A stretch of 64,000 bases of DNA from Rhodanobacteraceae bacterium (GCA_027019085.1 JALUXG010000006.1:35050-99049); one strand, 5' to 3'. Numbered from the stretch's first letter, positions 27,594 through 37,663 are shown. Notes: generated by a model from the letters alone, not told the origin. Translations and numbers: made by a program.

Positions 27594-28070
27594 TCACAGG
27601 CGCACTTTGCATCGGCGCGCGGACCTCGATGGAGAGGCCTGCGCAGACCGGTTCAGAACATGCGCAGCCGACACGCATTGTGCACGAGCGATCTGGTTCG
27701 AGGTAGCCGGATATATCGGTCCCGCGAAGTTTCCCGCCTGAACGCGCCTGCAGGTTTCAGCGAACCCTGGTCGTTCGAGCGCTTTTGTGGTGGTATCGGG
27801 CGTGCGCGAGGATCGGTGACATTCCGACTCGTGGCCACAGGAGGCGTTATCGTCGCCGAGCGCCGGGTGTTCATGCAGGCGACGGACAAATTGCAGGGAT
27901 TGGTCCTGCAATCCCGCGACAGTTCCCATGCTCTGCCTGTGGTAGAGCGCTGCCAATTGCAGGGCATCCTGTTCCAGATCGTGATCGCCCAGGTCGCGGC
28001 ATTGGCGGGCCAGGCGCATCCACATGGCAACCTGGCGCAAGGCATGTTCTGCAGGAGTGCGGCGAGACAT
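27594..28070 (-). CDS. hypothetical protein
   Basis: 158 aa, not recognised. The first 75 residues look like a helical protein (MSRRTPAEHALRQVAMW, LGDHDLEQDALQLAALYHRQ) and have natural composition; the second half is less convincing and may be chance reading through. AAGAG lies about 8 nt before the ATG. It points away from the response regulator and toward the amidohydrolase 3' end, between 27560 and 28204, where nothing else is supported. Confidence 0.4.
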   Translation of the reverse strand: MSRRTPAEHALRQVAMWMRLARQCRDLGDHDLEQDALQLAALYHRQSMGTVAGLQDQSLQFVRRLHEHPALGDDNASCGHESECHRSSRTPDTTTKALERPGFAETCRRVQAGNFAGPIYPATSNQIARAQCVSAAHVLNRSAQASPSRSARRCKVRL

Positions 28071-28204
28071 CTTGCAAGCTCTTGTGAAGAGCCCGTAGTG
28101 TCACCTTTCAGCATTGCAGCGGCATGCTGACGGGATGACGATGTCATGAATCCGGAATACCGTGTTTGCCCGGGATTATCCAGGGGCTTGCCGCCGGTAT
28201 TGGA

Positions 28205-28846
28205 TCAGAGCGATCCCAGCTGCTGCGATGCCACCACGGCCTCGACCCGATTGCGCACATTGAGGGCACGGAAGATGGCAGCGAGGTGGATCTTCACCGT
28301 GCCTTCGCTGATGCCGAGTTCGCGGGCGATGACCTTGTTCGGGCTGCCCCGGGACAGCAGTCGAAGTACGTCGATCTGGCGTTCGGTGAGCAGCTCGGCC
28401 AGTTGCTCCTCATGCTCCGGGTCGCTGGTGGGTGGAGATGCGTATCCGTCGGCATGCATTGCCATCGGCGGGATGTAGGTGCTGCCGGATAGCACCAGGC
28501 GAATGGCCGACAGCATGATGTCGGGGGGGTAGGACTTGGGCAGGTAACCGTGCGCTCCCTGATTGATCAGTTTCTGCATCAGCGCGCCGTCCTCGCAGGC
28601 GGACAGCACCAGCACGCGCATTTTCGGGCGAAGGCGCAGCACTTCGGAGATGTGCTGGCTGCCCTGCGCGCCCGGCATGGAAAGATCGATCAGTGCCAGG
28701 TCGGGTGACGGTCCCTCCCTGAGTAGCTGGTGAAGCTGCTCCACCGACTGGGCTACGGTGAAATGCATGTCCGGATCCAGCCTGGACAGATTCAGCTTCA
28801 TACCCTCGATGACCAGGGGATGGTCGTCCGCGATCAGTACGCGCAT
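28205..28846 (-). CDS. NarL/LuxR-family response regulator
   Basis: Two-component output regulator, 213 aa. Receiver domain (1-120) with Asp7/Asp8, phospho-acceptor Asp54 in ALIDLSMPG and Lys104 in YLPKSYP; C-terminal LuxR-type helix-turn-helix (about 150-210) with LTERQIDVLRLLSRG and GISEGTVKIHLAAIF. Start 28846 (MRVLIADDHP) follows GGAG by about 7 nt. It lies 77 nt downstream of the hybrid histidine kinase on the same strand, the likely partner. Confidence 0.95.
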   Translation of the reverse strand: MRVLIADDHPLVIEGMKLNLSRLDPDMHFTVAQSVEQLHQLLREGPSPDLALIDLSMPGAQGSQHISEVLRLRPKMRVLVLSACEDGALMQKLINQGAHGYLPKSYPPDIMLSAIRLVLSGSTYIPPMAMHADGYASPPTSDPEHEEQLAELLTERQIDVLRLLSRGSPNKVIARELGISEGTVKIHLAAIFRALNVRNRVEAVVASQQLGSL

Positions 28847-28923
28847 CACGGCTCTCCGTGTGGGGTGTTGATTCTCGCGCATGCATTGCACGGTCGGCAA
28901 GTCATGCGTCTATGGCTTTCGTA

Positions 28924-30906
28924 CTAGCCAGGTGCCGGTGATTGTGTGTTGTCGAAGGGCGAGGGATCGTCCTTGCGTGAACAGAAGGGCACGCGCTTGC
29001 CCTGCAGGAGGGCGACGATCACTTCCCGTAGCGGACGTGGCGGGATCGGCTTGAAAAGAATGGTGATGCCGGCCGCCAGCGCATCCTGCAGCCGGTCACG
29101 ATCCGTTTCGCCGGTGATCAGAAGTCGCGCAAACGGTATGGTTTCGGAGTCAGCGGCAAACAGTTCGTACAGATCGTCGAGAAGCTTTACTCCGTTGGTG
29201 CCGTGTCCCAGATGCAGGTCGGTGATCACCAGGTCGGGGGCACGCGGCAGCCTGCGAGCCTGCGCCAATGCGGAGGCAGCGTCCGGCGCCACATGCACCA
29301 AACAGCCCCATCTGTGCAGCAGGTCCTGCATGCCGGCCAGTATGGCCTGATCGTCGTCGATCACCAGGATCTGTTTGCCCAGCAGTTCGCGGGCACTTTC
29401 GACCGCTCCGGTCCAGCCGCGCTGCCTACGTTCACGCCGGATCACGTGTTGCTCGCTGGCCGGAATCATCAGGCTGAACAGCGTCCCGCGGCCAGGCGTG
29501 GATCGCAGGGTGCAGGGAATGTCCAGCAGTTCAGCGAGGCGTTTGACCGTGGACAGTCCAAGGCCGAGCCCATGCTGACTGCCGGAGACGGCCAACTCGC
29601 CGCCCGCCCGGTCCGTATGCGGATCGATGCGGAAAAATTCGTCGAAGATGTGCGCCTGATGTTCGTTCGCAATACCAAGACCCGTATCCCATACGTCGAT
29701 GCGTATCAGATCGCCGCGGTGCCGCGCACAGACCAGCACCCCGCCCTCGGCGGTATAGCGCAATGCGTTGCTGACCAGGTTGTTCAGGATGCGGGCCAGC
29801 ATCGTGCGGTCGCTGCGTACCCACAACGGGGTGGTGCGGGTGATCAGCCGCAGTTCCTTCTTTTCCGCCTGGATGCGAAAGTTCCGACTGACTTCCTGGA
29901 AGATCTCGTCGACCGGGAAATCGGACCATTCCGGCTTCATGGCGCCGGTTTCCAGCCGCGAAAGATCGAGCAGTTCACCGAACAGCCGGTCCAGCGACTC
30001 GACGCACTGTTGCACGCGGGCAATGCGATCGAGTCGGGCAGGATCGGTTTCGCCTTCGCCCAGCGAGGATGAGAACAGGGTCAGGGCATACAATGGTTGG
30101 CGCAGGTCGTGGGTGGCACCGGCGAGAAAGCGTGCCTTGGCACGACTGGCCTGTTCCAGGGCTTCATTCTTGCGTGCCAGCTCCTGGGTGGCCTGTTCGA
30201 TGCGGCGCTCCATGTCACGATGCAGGGCGTACAGGGTCGTTGCAGCTGCATTGAAACCGCGTTGCAGGTCGCCGATTTCCGACTCGTCCGTGACTTCCAC
30301 GGGTTCAGGCGTGCTGTGGCCCAGATGGCCCATGGCCAACGACAGGCGCCTGAGGGGTGCGCTGATCCAGCGGGCCTGCTGCCAGCTCAGGACTATGGCC
30401 AGCACGATGGCCACGCCCAGCCACAGCAACGTGTCGAACAGGGTGGTGTACTGCGACAGGGGAGCGATACGGGTATCGAGATCGACCTGTATGGCACCCA
30501 GTACGCGCCCGGGATGGTCACGGGAGTGGATGTTCTCGACCAGGCGAATCGTCGGAGCGTCGGGAGGCAGGGTCCTGCTGGCCAGGGCCAGTACCTTGCC
30601 CCTGGCATCGAGGATGCGAACCTGGCCGACGTACGGCATCGTGCCAAGGGCGTTGACGATCCGCCGCAGGTCGTCCTGGTCATGCTGCTCGAGTGGGTCG
30701 CGCGCCATGTCCGCCATGTGCGTAACGAAGTTGGACGCGGTATCGCGTATGCCTTTCTGGATCGCCCAGTACTGCTGGCTGGACAGCAGTACCGCCAGCA
30801 GTATGGTGGATACCGCCGAAGGAACCAGGGTAACCAGCACCAGTCGCTGGATCAGCGACGCGCGTCGCCATGCCTTGCGTATGCGTGAAACCACAGGTAC
30901 GACCAC
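28924..30906 (-). CDS. hybrid sensor histidine kinase with C-terminal receiver
   Basis: Membrane sensor kinase, 660 aa. Order: membrane helix (about 20-40), periplasmic sensor (about 42-160), second helix (about 162-182), HAMP linker, coiled coil (about 235-270), phospho-acceptor GATHDLRQPLYAL, ATP-binding domain with NNLVSNALRYT, DTGLGI and HGLGLGLSTVKRL, then a receiver (about 525-640) with VIDDDQAILAG and VITDLHLG. The HDLRQP H-box marks a subfamily often paired with NarL-type regulators, as here. The start is uncertain: a GTG at 30906 with GGGGG 4 nt upstream is preferred, because longer frames run into the upstream gene. Signal unknown. Confidence 0.9.
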   Translation of the reverse strand: MVVPVVSRIRKAWRRASLIQRLVLVTLVPSAVSTILLAVLLSSQQYWAIQKGIRDTASNFVTHMADMARDPLEQHDQDDLRRIVNALGTMPYVGQVRILDARGKVLALASRTLPPDAPTIRLVENIHSRDHPGRVLGAIQVDLDTRIAPLSQYTTLFDTLLWLGVAIVLAIVLSWQQARWISAPLRRLSLAMGHLGHSTPEPVEVTDESEIGDLQRGFNAAATTLYALHRDMERRIEQATQELARKNEALEQASRAKARFLAGATHDLRQPLYALTLFSSSLGEGETDPARLDRIARVQQCVESLDRLFGELLDLSRLETGAMKPEWSDFPVDEIFQEVSRNFRIQAEKKELRLITRTTPLWVRSDRTMLARILNNLVSNALRYTAEGGVLVCARHRGDLIRIDVWDTGLGIANEHQAHIFDEFFRIDPHTDRAGGELAVSGSQHGLGLGLSTVKRLAELLDIPCTLRSTPGRGTLFSLMIPASEQHVIRRERRQRGWTGAVESARELLGKQILVIDDDQAILAGMQDLLHRWGCLVHVAPDAASALAQARRLPRAPDLVITDLHLGHGTNGVKLLDDLYELFAADSETIPFARLLITGETDRDRLQDALAAGITILFKPIPPRPLREVIVALLQGKRVPFCSRKDDPSPFDNTQSPAPG

Positions 30907-30989
30907 GTTGCCCCCGGCATGGTGATGCCATGGTGCGTCGATTGTAGCGCGAGCCCCATGCGTTCGCCGGCACGGGACCGGCCGGTATC

Positions 30990-31700
30990 TCAGGTACGCG
31001 GTGAACCGTGCTTGCGGGCCTGCCAGCGGCGATAGCCCAGAGGCAGCAGGCTGAGCAGGGCCAGGGCGCTCAGTGCCACGATCATCTGCGCATCGATGAG
31101 CATGGACCAGTTGAACGGCTGTCCGGCGTGCAGGTGCCGCCCGAGATCGGCGCCGACCGCGGTTTCGAATACCAGCATCAAGGTGCCACCCAGCCAGGTG
31201 GCGAGCAGGAACAGCCACAGCGGGCAGCCCAGCCAGGCCAGGGCGACACTTACCCCGCCGAACGGGAAGACAGGCACGAACCGAAGGAACAGCGTGTAAT
31301 GCACCGGGTGCACGGCAAACCCGTGGCGCAGTCGATCGACCAGTGCCGGTTCGGACTGGTGTTCGGCGTGAAACGCGTACCGTCCCGCCAGGAACAGGAT
31401 CAGCGAACCCAGCGTCAGCCCGACCGAGGACAGCAGCACACCCTGGACTTCACCGTAAATCAACCCGCCGGCGAGGATCACGAGAATGCTGGCGGGAATG
31501 CCGGTGGCCGTGACCAGGGTCAGCAGGGCGACGTAAGCCAGCCGTGAAAGCAAGGGATTTGCAGCCACCAGGTCCAGCCACAGGGCATGCTCCGCGGCCA
31601 GGCGCGCCGGAGCAAGACGATGGCCGAGGCCTCCGGCCAGCAAGGCCACGCCGAGGGAAAGTAGGGCAAGCAGCGGGAGCAGGGCGCGCAGGCGTTTCAT
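30990..31700 (-). CDS. TVP38/TMEM64 (VTT domain) membrane protein
   Basis: 236-aa inner-membrane protein of the DedA/VTT superfamily. Five to six hydrophobic helices; the VTT core includes GIPASILVILAGGLIYGEVQG, LILFLAGRYAF and FLRFVPVFPFGGVSVALAWLG with the conserved re-entrant region. Members have been linked to lipid scrambling and membrane integrity. ATG 31700 is chosen; a GTG four codons earlier is open but no Shine-Dalgarno decides. It lies about 83 nt upstream of the histidine kinase on the same strand. Confidence 0.88.
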   Translation of the reverse strand: MKRLRALLPLLALLSLGVALLAGGLGHRLAPARLAAEHALWLDLVAANPLLSRLAYVALLTLVTATGIPASILVILAGGLIYGEVQGVLLSSVGLTLGSLILFLAGRYAFHAEHQSEPALVDRLRHGFAVHPVHYTLFLRFVPVFPFGGVSVALAWLGCPLWLFLLATWLGGTLMLVFETAVGADLGRHLHAGQPFNWSMLIDAQMIVALSALALLSLLPLGYRRWQARKHGSPRT

Positions 31701-31778
31701 GTGCGTGCGCACTGGGCGATGTCGGATGTCGGCATGTAATACAGGTTCCTGGAATCGATCGGTGGCCGGGGAACGCTC

Positions 31779-32840
31779 TCAGGCACGCCGGGCAAACACC
31801 GTGATTTCCTCCCGGTCGTGATATAGCTGGCGTGCGCGCAGGTCCAGGGCGCAACCGGCTTGTTCGCGCAGGAGGTCGAGACAGCCGCGAACCTCATCGT
31901 AACGTTTTTTCATCGGCAGCTTCAGGTTGAACAGGGCGCGATCGCATTGGCGCTCGCGCAGCCAGCGCGCCATGCATGCCGAGACGCGGCGGGGTTGCTC
32001 GACCATGTCGCAGACCAGCCAGTCCACGGGTTTGCGCGGCAGATGGCGGAATCCGTCCTCACGCAGATGCTCGACCAGCCCGCTTTCCATCAATGCGGCA
32101 TCCATGGGGCCGTTGTCGATGGCGCTCACATGGATGGAACGTCGCACCAGTTGCCAGGTCCAGCCGCCCGGCGCTGCGCCCAGGTCGACCGCACGCATGC
32201 CCGGTTGCAGCCAGGCGTCGCGTTCGTGTGCATCGAGCAGGGTCAGGAAGGCTTCCTCCAGCTTCAGGGTCGAGCGGCTTGGCGCCGCGCGCGCAAAGCG
32301 CAGACGCGGGATGCCACGCGGCCACGGTGAGCTGCGCTCGACATGGCTTGCACCCATCCAGGCTTGCGTGGCATCGAGCAAGGCCACATGCAGGCGCCAG
32401 GGAGAGGCGCGATCCATCCGTCCACTGCGCTTGAGCACGGCGACCATGGCCGATTCCAGCCCCCGGCACAGCGCATTGAGTGCGCGACCATCGGCAGCAT
32501 CGGAGGATTCGATCCACAGTTCGCACCATCTGCGCGGGTCGGCGTCGATCTGGGGTAGCAGGGCCGAGATACGGTCCTCGCGCGGCAGCGAAGAGATACG
32601 TCCGATGCCCTGCAGCAACTGGCGGGCGAATATCGGCCCGCGTGGACCTGCACGGTCGAGCAGTCGGGCTGCAGCCTCGGAGTCGCGGGTGATGAATTCC
32701 ACATGTCCGCAGCCGCGTTCGGTGCGCGGGTAGCCACCGCCGCCACTGGCGGCATCGAGTTCGATCAGTTCCTGCGCGCATTCGGCTTCGAAGTGCGGGC
32801 GGCACCAGGCCAGCAGATGATGGCGCGCCGCCTCGGTCAC
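31779..32840 (-). CDS. rlmM: 23S rRNA C2498 ribose 2'-O-methyltransferase RlmM
   Basis: SAM-dependent methyltransferase of 353 aa that modifies C2498 of 23S rRNA. N-terminal THUMP-like region (residues 1-170), then the methyltransferase core with VDLGAAPGGWTWQL (SAM loop), DWLVCDMVEQP, and NLKLPMKKRYDEV (catalytic Lys tetrad region). Overlaps the upstream glnS stop by 4 nt (ATGA), so the two are translationally coupled. Confidence 0.95.
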   Translation of the reverse strand: MTEAARHHLLAWCRPHFEAECAQELIELDAASGGGGYPRTERGCGHVEFITRDSEAAARLLDRAGPRGPIFARQLLQGIGRISSLPREDRISALLPQIDADPRRWCELWIESSDAADGRALNALCRGLESAMVAVLKRSGRMDRASPWRLHVALLDATQAWMGASHVERSSPWPRGIPRLRFARAAPSRSTLKLEEAFLTLLDAHERDAWLQPGMRAVDLGAAPGGWTWQLVRRSIHVSAIDNGPMDAALMESGLVEHLREDGFRHLPRKPVDWLVCDMVEQPRRVSACMARWLRERQCDRALFNLKLPMKKRYDEVRGCLDLLREQAGCALDLRARQLYHDREEITVFARRA

Positions 32841-34564
32841 CGCTGCCTGCGGGCCCAGGTGTCACGCAGGCTTGCCGTGCGATTGAACACGGGACGGTCC
32901 GCTGCATGGTCGTGACGGTCGGTGACGAAATACCCGGTCCGCTCGAACTGCCAGTGGGTCTCTGCCTGGGCCTGGGCGGCGGCCGGTTCCACGTAGCCTT
33001 GCAGTACGCGCTTGGCTTCGGGATTGATGAAATCCGTGAAGCTGTGGCCCTCGCGTTCCTCGCCCGGATTCTCGACCTGGAACAGACGGTCGTAGAGGCG
33101 GAATTGCGCCTGGACCGCGTGCCGAGCACTGACCCAGTGGATGGTGCCCTTGACCTTGCGGTTGGTATCCGCTGCGCCGGGCCGGGTGGACGGATCGAGT
33201 GTGGCATGCAGTGCGGTCACGGTGCCGTTGGCATCTTTATCGATACGGTCCAGACGGATGATGCCGACTCCACGCAACCGTACCTCGCCTCCCGGGACCA
33301 GGCGCTTGAAGCCCTTCGGAGGAATTTCGGCGAAATCCTCGCGTTCGATCCACAACTCGCGCGCCAGGGCTACCAGGCGTGTACCGAAGCTTTCGTCCTT
33401 GGGGTGGTTGGGAAGCTCGACATGCTCCTCGTGCCCCTCGGGAAGGTTGTCCAGGACCAGGCGCAGGGGATCGAGGACCGCCATGCGCCGCGGCGCGCGT
33501 GCATCCAGCTCCTCGCGTACGCAGGCTTCGAGGACGCCGTAATCGATGTTGCTGTTCTGCTTGCTCACACCCATGCGATCCCAGAACGTGCGCAATGCGG
33601 ACGGTGGAAAACCTCGCCGCCGGGCGCCGGCCAGCGTCGGCATGCGCGGGTCGTCCCAGCCGTCCACATGTCCTGCGCGCACCAGTTCGGTGAGTTTTCG
33701 CTTGCTCATCACGGTATAGCTGAGGTTGCCGCGGGCAAATTCGATCTGTCGCGGCTTGCTGGGGGCGGTTGGCAAGCCGGCCTCGACCAGCGGTTGCCAC
33801 AGGTCCGGGTGGGCGGCCAGGTCGACATGGTCGACGAACCAGTCGTAGAGCGGGCGGTGATCCTCGAATTCAAGGGTGCAGAACGAGTGCGTGATGCCTT
33901 CCAGCGCATCGGACAGGCTGTGCGCGAAGTCGTACATGGGGTAGATCGGCCAGGTGTCGCCGGTGTTCTGGTGGGCCTGCCGGCGAATGCGGTAGATGGC
34001 CGGGTCACGCAGGTTCATGTTGCCCGCGGCCATGTCGATCTTCGCCCGCAATGTCTTGCTGCCGTCGGGAAATTCGCCTTCGCGCATGCGACGGAACAGG
34101 TCCAGGTTTTCTTCCACGCTGCGGTTGCGGAACGGAGATTCGCGTCCGGCTTCGGTCAGGGTGCCGCGATAGGCACGCATCTGCTCGGCATCCAGGTCGT
34201 CCACGTAGGCCTTGCCATCGGCGACCAGTTTGCGCGCTGCGCGATAGAACACCTCGAAGTAATCCGAGGCATGGCGAAGTTCGGCCCATGCAAAGCCCAG
34301 CCAGCGTACATCGTCCTGGATACCGCGCACGTATTCGGGGTCCTCCCTGCCGGGGTTGGTATCGTCCAGGCGCAGGTTGCAGGCGCCACCGAATTCGGCG
34401 GCGATGCCGAAATCCAGGCAGATCGCCTTGGCATGGCCAAGGTGCAGGTGCCCGTTGGGTTCGGGAGGGAAACGGGTACGTACGGTCTGGATCTTGCCGC
34501 CAGTCACATCCTCGCGGACGATCTGGCGGATGAAATGCTGTACGGGCTCGGCGTCGTTCGCCAT
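32837..34564 (-). CDS. glnS: glutamine-tRNA ligase
   Basis: Class I synthetase charging tRNA-Gln, 575 aa. HIGH-type motif HLHLGHAK, catalytic domain with FAWAELRHASDYF and YPMYDFAHSLSDALEGITHS, the KMSKS-type VMSKRKL, then the anticodon-binding beta-barrels from about residue 340. Presence of GlnRS means tRNA-Gln is charged directly rather than through amidation. Confidence 0.98.
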   Translation of the reverse strand: MANDAEPVQHFIRQIVREDVTGGKIQTVRTRFPPEPNGHLHLGHAKAICLDFGIAAEFGGACNLRLDDTNPGREDPEYVRGIQDDVRWLGFAWAELRHASDYFEVFYRAARKLVADGKAYVDDLDAEQMRAYRGTLTEAGRESPFRNRSVEENLDLFRRMREGEFPDGSKTLRAKIDMAAGNMNLRDPAIYRIRRQAHQNTGDTWPIYPMYDFAHSLSDALEGITHSFCTLEFEDHRPLYDWFVDHVDLAAHPDLWQPLVEAGLPTAPSKPRQIEFARGNLSYTVMSKRKLTELVRAGHVDGWDDPRMPTLAGARRRGFPPSALRTFWDRMGVSKQNSNIDYGVLEACVREELDARAPRRMAVLDPLRLVLDNLPEGHEEHVELPNHPKDESFGTRLVALARELWIEREDFAEIPPKGFKRLVPGGEVRLRGVGIIRLDRIDKDANGTVTALHATLDPSTRPGAADTNRKVKGTIHWVSARHAVQAQFRLYDRLFQVENPGEEREGHSFTDFINPEAKRVLQGYVEPAAAQAQAETHWQFERTGYFVTDRHDHAADRPVFNRTASLRDTWARRQR

Positions 34565-34683
34565 CGGGCGCTCTCATGTGCTGCACTGCAAGGCTGCGAA
34601 GTGTAGCGCAGCGGCGGCATGCGGCGTTGCACAGCAGCGCGGATCCACTTGCAGGCATGGCCTCGCGCGAGTAGCGTGAGGCC

Positions 34684-34962
34684 ATGCGTACCGTCTATCA
34701 CGCCCAGTCCCTGGTCGACGCCCATCTGGTCAAGGATGCGCTCGATTATGCCCGGATACCCGCGTTCGTCACCGGTGAGCAACTGATTGGCGGTGTGGGC
34801 CAGTTGCCGGCGCGCGACTTCATCCGCGTGAACGTGCCCGATTCGTGCGTCGAGGCAGCCCGGCCGGTCGTGCGCGAGGTGGAGCACCAACTGGCCGAGG
34901 CGCGCAAGGCGCTGGCCGATGAGGGTGACTGGGACGGCGATACGCTCACTGCGCCAGGTTGA
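34684..34962 (+). CDS. DUF2007 putative signal-transducing protein
   Basis: 92 aa, small GlnB-like-fold family of unknown role. Family features are the start VYHAQSLVDAHLVKDALDYARIPAF, then GEQLIGGVGQLPA and IRVNVPDSCVEAARPVV. No membrane helix. GAGG lies close to the ATG. It diverges from glnS and converges with the DUF3501 gene. Confidence 0.85.
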   Translation: MRTVYHAQSLVDAHLVKDALDYARIPAFVTGEQLIGGVGQLPARDFIRVNVPDSCVEAARPVVREVEHQLAEARKALADEGDWDGDTLTAPG

Positions 34963-35031
34963 TGGGCATGCGGGGGGCGAGGTTCACGTCGATCGTCGGC
35001 ATCGCGTCCTGCGATGCCTTGAGGACATTGC

Positions 35032-35613
35032 TCATTCGAAATCGGCTGCCAGGGCATCCCGCTGTTCTGCGTTCAGGACTACCTTGTTGCCGTAGGCCTG
35101 GTGATCGCAGGCAAGCTGCACCTGCGCGCCGCTTTTCCATGCATCGATCATGGCCGGCGTCAGTTCGAAGCGCAGGAAATGCACCGCGGAAGTCTTGCTT
35201 TCGTTGCTGCGTTCCAGGTCCTCGTCGGCGATAGCGGTCGTGTTGCCATGCCCGTCCACGATGAGGTGGATGTGGTCCTCGATGTTGCGCAGCCTGGCCA
35301 GTTCGCGTCGGCGCACTTCGGGGTCGCCGTATTCGATCAGCATGGTGGCCTTGAGGTTGCTGCCATCCGGAACCAGGGGATTGTAGGCAGCCAGCTCCTC
35401 GGCGATGCCTTGCGCCTCGAAGATGCGCTCGACGCGCAACATTTCCTGTATCTGGTACTGGATGGTCAGGCGGTCCTCGAACAGCAAGGTGATGTGCTCG
35501 CCCAGGTGCACCTTGCGCGCTTTCTTGTGCGCCAGCACCTTGTCGCGAAAGGCGGTGCGTTCGCGCGCGTATTCTTCGAGGGAGTACAGGTCGGTTCGGG
35601 TCAGTGGTTTCAT
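35032..35613 (-). CDS. DUF3501 family protein
   Basis: 193 aa, cytoplasmic. Family start LTRTDLYSLEEYAR and conserved HITLLFEDRLTIQYQIQEML are visible. Function not established, but the family is found with rubrerythrin and CCG-type Fe-S proteins, as here, where it is last in that order. GGAA precedes the ATG by 7 nt. About 99 nt separate it from the Fe-S protein gene. Confidence 0.9.
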   Translation of the reverse strand: MKPLTRTDLYSLEEYARERTAFRDKVLAHKKARKVHLGEHITLLFEDRLTIQYQIQEMLRVERIFEAQGIAEELAAYNPLVPDGSNLKATMLIEYGDPEVRRRELARLRNIEDHIHLIVDGHGNTTAIADEDLERSNESKTSAVHFLRFELTPAMIDAWKSGAQVQLACDHQAYGNKVVLNAEQRDALAADFE

Positions 35614-35712
35614 GGTCTTGTTCCGGTTTGTGCCTGAGCTGCGCGACGCGCGCCCCGGCAGCAGGGCCGGGCGCGATGCCTGCGGTCATCCAGGGTCACG
35701 GCATGGCCTTGA

Positions 35713-37056
35713 TCAGATGCCGTAGGCCTTGCGCAGGAGGCTGATCGGGTGGGTGTTGGCAGGTTTGTCATCGAGTCCGTGGGCGATGTGGTTGCCCGCC
35801 ATCGGGCAGTCGCTGGTCAGGTGCGTAGCCTCCGATTGCTGCACGCGCTTTTCCACCGGCAGGGCGATCTTGCGCGAGATGGCATAGGTCTCGCGCTTGA
35901 CGCCGTAGGTGCCGTCGTGGCCCGAGCAGCGTTCGATGGTGGTGATTTCGGTATCCGGCACCAGTTCCAGGATCTCGCGCGTCCGCGGGCCGATTTTCTG
36001 CACCCGCTGATGGCAGGCCACCTGCCAGGCCACCTTGCCCAGGGGGTGCTTGAAGTCGGTGGCCAGCAGGGATGCCTTGCGACGTTCGGCAAGATATTCG
36101 AAGGGGTCGAAGAAGCAGTCACGTACCAGCGCCACCTCCTCGTCGTCAGGGAACATCAGCGGCAGTTCCTGCTTGAACATCAGCACGCAGGAAGGTATCG
36201 GCGCGGTGAGATCCCATCCATCCCTGGTCATGCGCGCCAGCACGGGGATATTTTCCTCCTTGTACTTGCGCACCGAATCGAGGTCGCCCAGTTCGAGTTT
36301 CGGCATGCCGCAGCAGCGCTCACGCTCGACCAGCCGGACCGGGATGTCGTTGTGGGCGAGTACCTTCACCAGGTCTTCGACCACCTGCGGCATGGCATGG
36401 TCGCAGTAGCAGGTGGCGAAGATCGCCACCTTGCCGCGCGTGGGTCCGGCAGCCACTGCATCACCGTTGCCATCCAGCGCACGCAGGCGCTTGCGCGCGC
36501 TGGGGGACTGATATTCGGGTACCCGGGCGTCGCGGTGCACGCCAAGGGTCTTTTCCAGCAGCTTGCGTCCGGTCGGTGAACGGTTGGCGGCGTTCACCAC
36601 TTCGACCACCACGGGGATCGAGGCCAGCTTGCCCACGGCATCGGTACTGGACAGCACGCGGGCCTTGAGCGGCGCGCCATGTTTGCGGAAGGCGACGGCC
36701 TTGGCGCGCAGCATCAGGTGCGGGAAATCGACGTTCCATTCGTGCGGCGGCACATAGGGGCATTTGGTCTGGTAGCACAGGTCACACAGGTAGCACTGCT
36801 CGGTGACCTTGGTGTAGTCGGCCTTGTCCACGCCGTCCACTTCCATGGTTTCCGATTCGTCCACCAGGTCGAAGAGGGTGGGAAACGCATGGCACAGGCT
36901 CACGCAACGCCGGCATCCGTGACAGATGTCGAAGACGCGTTCGAGCTCGGCGTCGAGTGCATTCTGGTCCCAGAATGCATCGTTGTGCCAGTCCAGCGGG
37001 TGACGCGTGGGCGCCTCGAGATTGCCTTCGCGTCGGGATGGGTTTGGATCGACCAT
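35713..37056 (-). CDS. CCG-domain Fe-S oxidoreductase (GlpC/HdrD-like)
   Basis: 447 aa. Two 4Fe-4S motifs in the N-terminal third ([15 protein letters not shown] and [17 protein letters not shown]), then two cysteine-rich CCG-type domains ([10 protein letters not shown] with [21 protein letters not shown] with [11 protein letters not shown]). Such proteins move electrons between a membrane or soluble donor and an acceptor. Between rubrerythrin and DUF3501 it is the natural candidate to reduce rubrerythrin, which here lacks a rubredoxin domain. Start 37056 (MVDPNPS) has GAGGG 8 nt upstream. No flavin domain. Confidence 0.9.
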   Translation of the reverse strand: MVDPNPSRREGNLEAPTRHPLDWHNDAFWDQNALDAELERVFDICHGCRRCVSLCHAFPTLFDLVDESETMEVDGVDKADYTKVTEQCYLCDLCYQTKCPYVPPHEWNVDFPHLMLRAKAVAFRKHGAPLKARVLSSTDAVGKLASIPVVVEVVNAANRSPTGRKLLEKTLGVHRDARVPEYQSPSARKRLRALDGNGDAVAAGPTRGKVAIFATCYCDHAMPQVVEDLVKVLAHNDIPVRLVERERCCGMPKLELGDLDSVRKYKEENIPVLARMTRDGWDLTAPIPSCVLMFKQELPLMFPDDEEVALVRDCFFDPFEYLAERRKASLLATDFKHPLGKVAWQVACHQRVQKIGPRTREILELVPDTEITTIERCSGHDGTYGVKRETYAISRKIALPVEKRVQQSEATHLTSDCPMAGNHIAHGLDDKPANTHPISLLRKAYGI

Positions 37057-37209
37057 GGGTGTGTCCCTCACCGGAGGTGGGTGGGCCTGCAATGCATTTC
37101 CGACCGCCCGCACGTACGCGGCGGGCGTGTCCCGTCGGACATGCGGCAGATATTCGACCTGCGGCGGCCACGCAGGGCAGCAGCCGCCACAGGCCGGGGC
37201 AGTGCGGGC

Positions 37210-37629
37210 TTACTGCAGTTCGTCCAGCGCTTTCTGGAAACGGTTGGCGTGCGAGCGTTCGGCCTTGGCCAGCGTCTCGAACCAGTCCGCGATTTCGTCG
37301 TGGCCTTCTTCGCGGGCATCCTTGGCCATGCCCGGATACATGTCGGTGTATTCGTGGGTCTCGCCGGCGATGGCGGACTTCAGGTTGGCCTCGGTGCCGC
37401 CGAACGGCAGTCCGGTGGCGGGGTCGCCGACCTGTTCCAGGTATTCCAGATGGCCATGCGCGTGACCCGTCTCGCCTTCGGCGGTGGAACGAAACACGGC
37501 AGAGACGTCATTGAAACCTTCCACATCCGCCTTGGATGCGAAATACAGGTAACGACGATTGGCCATGGACTCGCCCGCGAACGCGTCCTTCAGATTCTTC
37601 TCCGTCTTGGAGCCTTTCAGATTGCTCAT
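37210..37629 (-). CDS. rubrerythrin, short form without rubredoxin domain
   Basis: Di-iron four-helix-bundle protein, 139 aa; homologues reduce hydrogen peroxide. Metal-ligand helices are visible: [46 protein letters not shown] and [11 protein letters not shown]. The rubredoxin tail (two CxxC) is missing, so another electron donor is needed. GAGG lies about 7 nt before the ATG. Downstream of oxyR on the same strand, with an OxyR-type site 93-129 nt upstream; predicted to be peroxide-induced. Confidence 0.95.
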   Translation of the reverse strand: MSNLKGSKTEKNLKDAFAGESMANRRYLYFASKADVEGFNDVSAVFRSTAEGETGHAHGHLEYLEQVGDPATGLPFGGTEANLKSAIAGETHEYTDMYPGMAKDAREEGHDEIADWFETLAKAERSHANRFQKALDELQ

Positions 37630-37663
37630 GGTTCACCTCGTGCTGAAATGGAAGGTGGAAAGG

